A DNA stretch of 52,435 bases. Origin: Bacillota bacterium (GTDB lineage: Bacteria; Bacillota; Clostridia; Clostridiales; Caloramatoraceae). The notes under the pieces are model-generated. The model searched no databases. It was given only the letters and a program-made list of their open reading frames with translations, and was not told where the DNA came from. The translations under genes and the position numbers were made by a program. Location of the stretch: NCBI GenBank assembly GCA_023389275.1, contig JAEWEN010000097.1:1-52435 (forward strand), written 5' to 3'. Below, piece by piece: positions 49,696 to 52,435 of the stretch; position 1 is the stretch's first letter; each line of letters begins with the position of its first letter.

Positions 49696-50178
49696 ATGAG
49701 CGAGAATAAGCAAGTAGTTTTAACCTACGAAGGTGTAAAAAAGATAGAAGAGGAACTAGAGTATCTAAAAACTGTTAAGAGGAAAGAAATAACAGAAAAG
49801 ATAAAAGTTGCAGTTTCATATGGTGACCTTAGTGAGAATGCAGAGTATGATGAAGCTAAAAATGAGCAAGCATTTACTGAGGGTAGAATAGCTACACTTG
49901 AGAATATGCTGAAAAATGCAAAAATAATCGATGATGAGGATATAAAAACAGATGTTGTTTCAATTGGAGCAACAGTAAAAGTTTTAGATAAAGAATTTGA
50001 TGATGAATTTGAAATAACAATAGTAGGTTCAGCAGAAGCAGATCCTTCAGCAATGAAAATCTCAAATGAAGCACCTGTAGGAAAAGGTCTTATGGGTAAA
50101 AAAATTGGAGATGTAGTAGAGATACAAGTACCTGATGGAACAATGGTTTATGAGGTATTAGAGATAAAAAGACGTTAA
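49696..50178 (+). CDS. greA: Transcription elongation factor GreA
   Basis: Stimulates transcript cleavage by backtracked RNA polymerase. 160 residues: N-terminal coiled coil (about 8-80) with LTYEGVKKIEEELEYLK and the tip acidic residues in SYGDLSENAEYDEAKNEQ, then a C-terminal FKBP-like domain with SIGATVKVLD and GKKIGDVVEIQVPDG. ATG 49696 follows AAAGGGGAG. lysS begins 15 bases downstream. Confidence 0.97.
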   Translation: MSENKQVVLTYEGVKKIEEELEYLKTVKRKEITEKIKVAVSYGDLSENAEYDEAKNEQAFTEGRIATLENMLKNAKIIDDEDIKTDVVSIGATVKVLDKEFDDEFEITIVGSAEADPSAMKISNEAPVGKGLMGKKIGDVVEIQVPDGTMVYEVLEIKRR

Positions 50179-50193
50179 GCAGGAGGTATAGCT

Positions 50194-51735
50194 ATGTCAA
50201 ATGAAGAACTAAATCCAGAAGTAAACTCATTAGAAGACATAAATAAACTTGAAGAAGAATATAACCAATTTATGAAGCAAAGACTACAAAAATTAGAGGA
50301 GCTTCAAGAAAAAGGGGAAGACCCATTTAAAATTACAAAGTATGAAAGAACTCATACTTCAAATGAAGTTAAAGAAAACTTTGAATCATTAGAAGGAGAA
50401 ACAGTAAAAGTAGCTGGAAGACTTATGTCTAAAAGAGTTCATGGTAAAGCTGGTTTCTCAGACATACATGATAGATATGGAAAACTTCAAATATATACTA
50501 AGTTAGATCTTTTAGGAGAAGAGAAACTAAAGTTTTATAAGACTTTAGATATTGGAGATATAATTGGAGTAGAAGGAAAAGTATTTAAAACAAAAACAGG
50601 AGAAGTGTCATTACAGGTTACAGATTTTACATTACTTACAAAAGCTTTAAGACCACTTCCAGAAAAATGGCATGGACTTAAAGACCCAGATCTTAGATAT
50701 AGACAAAGATATGTAGACCTTATAGTTAATGAAGATGTAAGAAATACTTTTAGAAAGAGAACTCATATAATAAAAGCTATTAGAAAGTTCCTAGATGAAA
50801 GAGATTTCCTTGAAGTTGAAACTCCTATTCTTTCACCAATAGCATCAGGTGCAGCTGCAAGACCTTTTGAAACTCATTCAAATGCACTTGATATAGATCT
50901 TTACTTAAGAATAGCAACAGAGCTATACCTAAAAAGACTTATTGTAGGTGGATTTGAAAAAGTATATGAATTAGGTAAAAACTTTAGAAATGAAGGAGTA
51001 AGTGTTAGACATAATCCTGAATTTGATTGTATAGAAATATATGAAGCATTTGCTGATTACAAAGATATGATGGAATTAACAGAAAACCTAGTATCTTATG
51101 TTTGTATGGAAGTAAATGGAACAACTAAGGTTGATTATGAAGGAGTAGAAATTGATTTTAAAGCTCCTTGGAAGAGAATATCAATGACTGATATAGTAAA
51201 AGAACATTCAGGTGTTGATTTTGCACAAATTAAAACAGATGAGGAAGCTAGAGAAGCTGCTAAAAAGCTTAACCTTGAAGGTGCACTTGTTAAAAAGCTA
51301 GAGGACTGTACATGGGGAGATATTCTAAATGCTGCTTATGAAGAATTTGGTGAGAAAAATATTGTTCAACCAACATTTGTAACAGACTATCCAGTAGAAA
51401 TATCACCTCTTGCTAAGAGAAAACCAGATCAACCAGCATTAACAGAAAGATTTGAAGCTTTTGTTTACGGTAGAGAAATTGCAAATGCATATTCAGAGCT
51501 TAACGATCCAATAGATCAAAAGCAAAGATTTGAACATCAAGTTAGAGAAAAAGAACTTGGTGATGATGAAGCATTCCAAACAGATGATGATTTTGTAAAT
51601 GCACTTGAAATAGGTATGCCTCCAACAGGTGGACTTGGTATAGGTGTAGATAGACTTATAATGTTCTTAACAGGCTCATCATCTATAAGAGATGTATTAC
51701 TATTCCCAACAATGAAACCAATAAACAAAAACTAA
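50194..51735 (+). CDS. lysS: Lysyl-tRNA synthetase (class II)
   Basis: 513 residues. An N-terminal helix precedes the OB-fold anticodon-binding domain (about 70-165: VKVAGRLMSKRVHGKAGFSD). The class II core has motif 1 near FLDERDFLEVETPILSPI, motif 2 FRNEGVSVRHNPEFD and motif 3 GLGIGVDRLIMFLTG. ATG 50194 follows AGGAGG. In B. subtilis lysS is likewise followed by an rRNA operon. Confidence 0.97.
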   Translation: MSNEELNPEVNSLEDINKLEEEYNQFMKQRLQKLEELQEKGEDPFKITKYERTHTSNEVKENFESLEGETVKVAGRLMSKRVHGKAGFSDIHDRYGKLQIYTKLDLLGEEKLKFYKTLDIGDIIGVEGKVFKTKTGEVSLQVTDFTLLTKALRPLPEKWHGLKDPDLRYRQRYVDLIVNEDVRNTFRKRTHIIKAIRKFLDERDFLEVETPILSPIASGAAARPFETHSNALDIDLYLRIATELYLKRLIVGGFEKVYELGKNFRNEGVSVRHNPEFDCIEIYEAFADYKDMMELTENLVSYVCMEVNGTTKVDYEGVEIDFKAPWKRISMTDIVKEHSGVDFAQIKTDEEAREAAKKLNLEGALVKKLEDCTWGDILNAAYEEFGEKNIVQPTFVTDYPVEISPLAKRKPDQPALTERFEAFVYGREIANAYSELNDPIDQKQRFEHQVREKELGDDEAFQTDDDFVNALEIGMPPTGGLGIGVDRLIMFLTGSSSIRDVLLFPTMKPINKN

Positions 51736-51740
51736 TAAAT

Positions 51741-51780
51741 AAGGCTATTAGATATTTTCTAATAGCCTTTAAATTTTTTT
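51741..51780 (+). terminator. Terminator of greA-lysS
   Basis: AAGGCTATTAGA (51741-51752), 5-base loop, TCTAATAGCCTT (51758-51769), followed by TAAATTTTTTT. Confidence 0.88.
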
Positions 51781-51800
51781 GAAAAAGTTTAAAAAAACAC

Positions 51801-51828
51801 TTGCATTATATTAATTATCTGATATAAT
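51801..51828 (+). promoter_or_regulatory. Sigma-A promoter of tRNA-Asn/tRNA-Met
   Basis: TTGCAT (51801-51806), 16 bases, TATAAT (51823-51828), just before tRNA-Asn. Confidence 0.65.
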
Positions 51829-51844
51829 AATAAATGTAAGATGT

Positions 51845-51919
<75 letters not shown>

Positions 51920-51977
51920 TTTTATTTTTAGCCTAAGGGCTTTTTATTTTTGACCTATAAATATATTATGTAAACAT

Positions 51978-52054
51978 GGCTGCGTAGCTCAGTTGGCCAG
52001 AGCATTCGGTTCATACCCGAAGTGTCGGGGGTTCGACTCCCTCCGCCGCCACCA
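51978..52054 (+). tRNA. Elongator tRNA-Met (anticodon CAT), copy 2
   Basis: 77 bases, identical to 39667-39743 including the T4-C69 acceptor mismatch. CCA encoded. Confidence 0.9.
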
Positions 52055-52091
52055 AATAGCAAGAAGAATTTTTTCTTCTTGCTATTTTTTT
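52054..52091 (+). terminator. Terminator of tRNA-Asn/tRNA-Met
   Basis: AAATAGCAAGAAGAA (52054-52068), loop TTTT, TTCTTCTTGCTATTT (52073-52087), then T's. Confidence 0.92.
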
Positions 52092-52296
52092 ATGTCTAGA
52101 TATAAAAATAATTATAAACTAATCCTAGTGTATCTTGTGTTAAAAAAGAAAGAAATATGGAGAAATATACAGTATTATATATATAATTCTTTTAAATATA
52201 TGATATTATAGAAATTTAATATTATTAACGTGATAGAATAAATATTGTTCCTCGGAAGAAACGAGAAACAACTTAAAAAAGTTTTTTAAAAAAGTG
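52092..52296. other. AT-rich spacer before the rRNA promoter
   Basis: No gene seen. A hairpin TTGTT-CTCG / CGAG-AACAA (52245-52271) has no T run. The last 25 bases are A/T tracts directly upstream of the -35 box and look like an UP element. Confidence 0.5.
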
Positions 52297-52325
52297 TTGA
52301 CATAAATGAATTTATCTTATATAAT
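52297..52325 (+). promoter_or_regulatory. Sigma-A promoter of an rRNA operon
   Basis: TTGACA (52297-52302), 17 bases, TATAAT (52320-52325), perfect consensus with A/T tracts upstream. Confidence 0.9.
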
Positions 52326-52435
52326 AATTTATGTCGCTAAGGAAAACGACACTTGGTCATTGAAAACTAAACAGTAATCATAGCGAGCGTACAATAATTT
52401 TTGTAACTTTTAGTAAAAAGTTTCATCTGAGAAAC
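52326..52435 (+). other. rRNA operon leader with boxA-like element; 16S gene lies beyond the window
   Basis: The leader has a small hairpin TGTCG (52332-52336) / CGACA (52347-52351), then TTGGTCATTGAAAACT (52353-52368), which resembles the Firmicute boxA antitermination element TGTTCTTTGAAAACT. The 16S start (AGAGTTTGATC) is not reached before the window ends. Position after lysS matches B. subtilis. Confidence 0.75.

Noticed and set aside
51993..52211. Plus-strand open frame starting inside tRNA-Met
   Set aside because: It reads through the tRNA and its terminator, so it is an artefact; the same applies to a frame across the tRNAs at 39585-39782.

Overview
The window is AT-rich DNA whose proteins use many AGA and ATA codons. 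It carries spoVG, spoVT, yabP, yabQ, spoIIE and a SpoIID-domain gene, so it comes from an endospore-forming, low-G+C Firmicute, most likely a Clostridium or close relative. Frequent TTG starts behind strong AGGAGG-type ribosome binding sites fit this. I do not assign a species.

Layout. (1) 1-7067: the 3' part of a YdbT-like PH-domain membrane protein, a long SpoIID/LytB-domain gene and a YkvI-type carrier on the minus strand, a lipoprotein plus a 51-residue basic protein, tRNA-Pro, and a DEAD-box helicase. (2) 7082-9266, minus strand: lgt and murC. (3) 9541-13236: purR, spoVG (with a near-consensus sigma-H promoter), glmU and prs, in the order known from Bacillus subtilis. (4) 13289-24269: an accessory block not in the B. 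subtilis order. It holds aspartate ammonia-lyase divergent from malic enzyme, a transglutaminase-like protein, an orphan membrane protein, glutamate dehydrogenase, a two-component system followed by an HtrA-like protein whose catalytic His position is Asn, and cardiolipin synthase. (5) 24474-39321: the conserved string resumes with pth, mfd, prsA-like, spoVT, a SpoVB/YabM flippase, mazG (yabN), hup, rqcP, yabP, yabQ, divIC and yabR. It is interrupted by argF, a 57-residue CxxC/CxxC protein and an ABC exporter. (6) 39480-39743: tRNA-Leu, initiator tRNA-fMet and elongator tRNA-Met. (7) 40034-51735: spoIIE, tilS, hpt, ftsH, birA, coaX, dusB, greA and lysS. (8) 51845-52435: tRNA-Asn, a second identical tRNA-Met, then the promoter and boxA-like leader of an rRNA operon whose 16S gene starts just beyond the window.

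How the genes work together. Most of the window is information processing (Mfd, GreA, LysS, TilS, DusB, Pth, RqcP, HU), envelope building (MurC, GlmU, Lgt, Cls, flippase, DivIC, FtsH), nucleotide and cofactor supply (Prs, Hpt, CoaX, BirA, MazG) and sporulation (SpoVG, SpoVT, YabP, YabQ, SpoIIE, SpoIID domain). The inserted block points to amino-acid fermentation through aspartate, malate and glutamate.

I see no mobile element, CRISPR array, phage or defence island. The most notable non-routine signals are: a phased TGCAA-site array between aspA and the malic enzyme gene; a DnaA-box cluster inside an inverted repeat upstream of yabP; the HtrA-like protein lacking its catalytic His; a long structured leader upstream of greA; and two small proteins with no obvious function.
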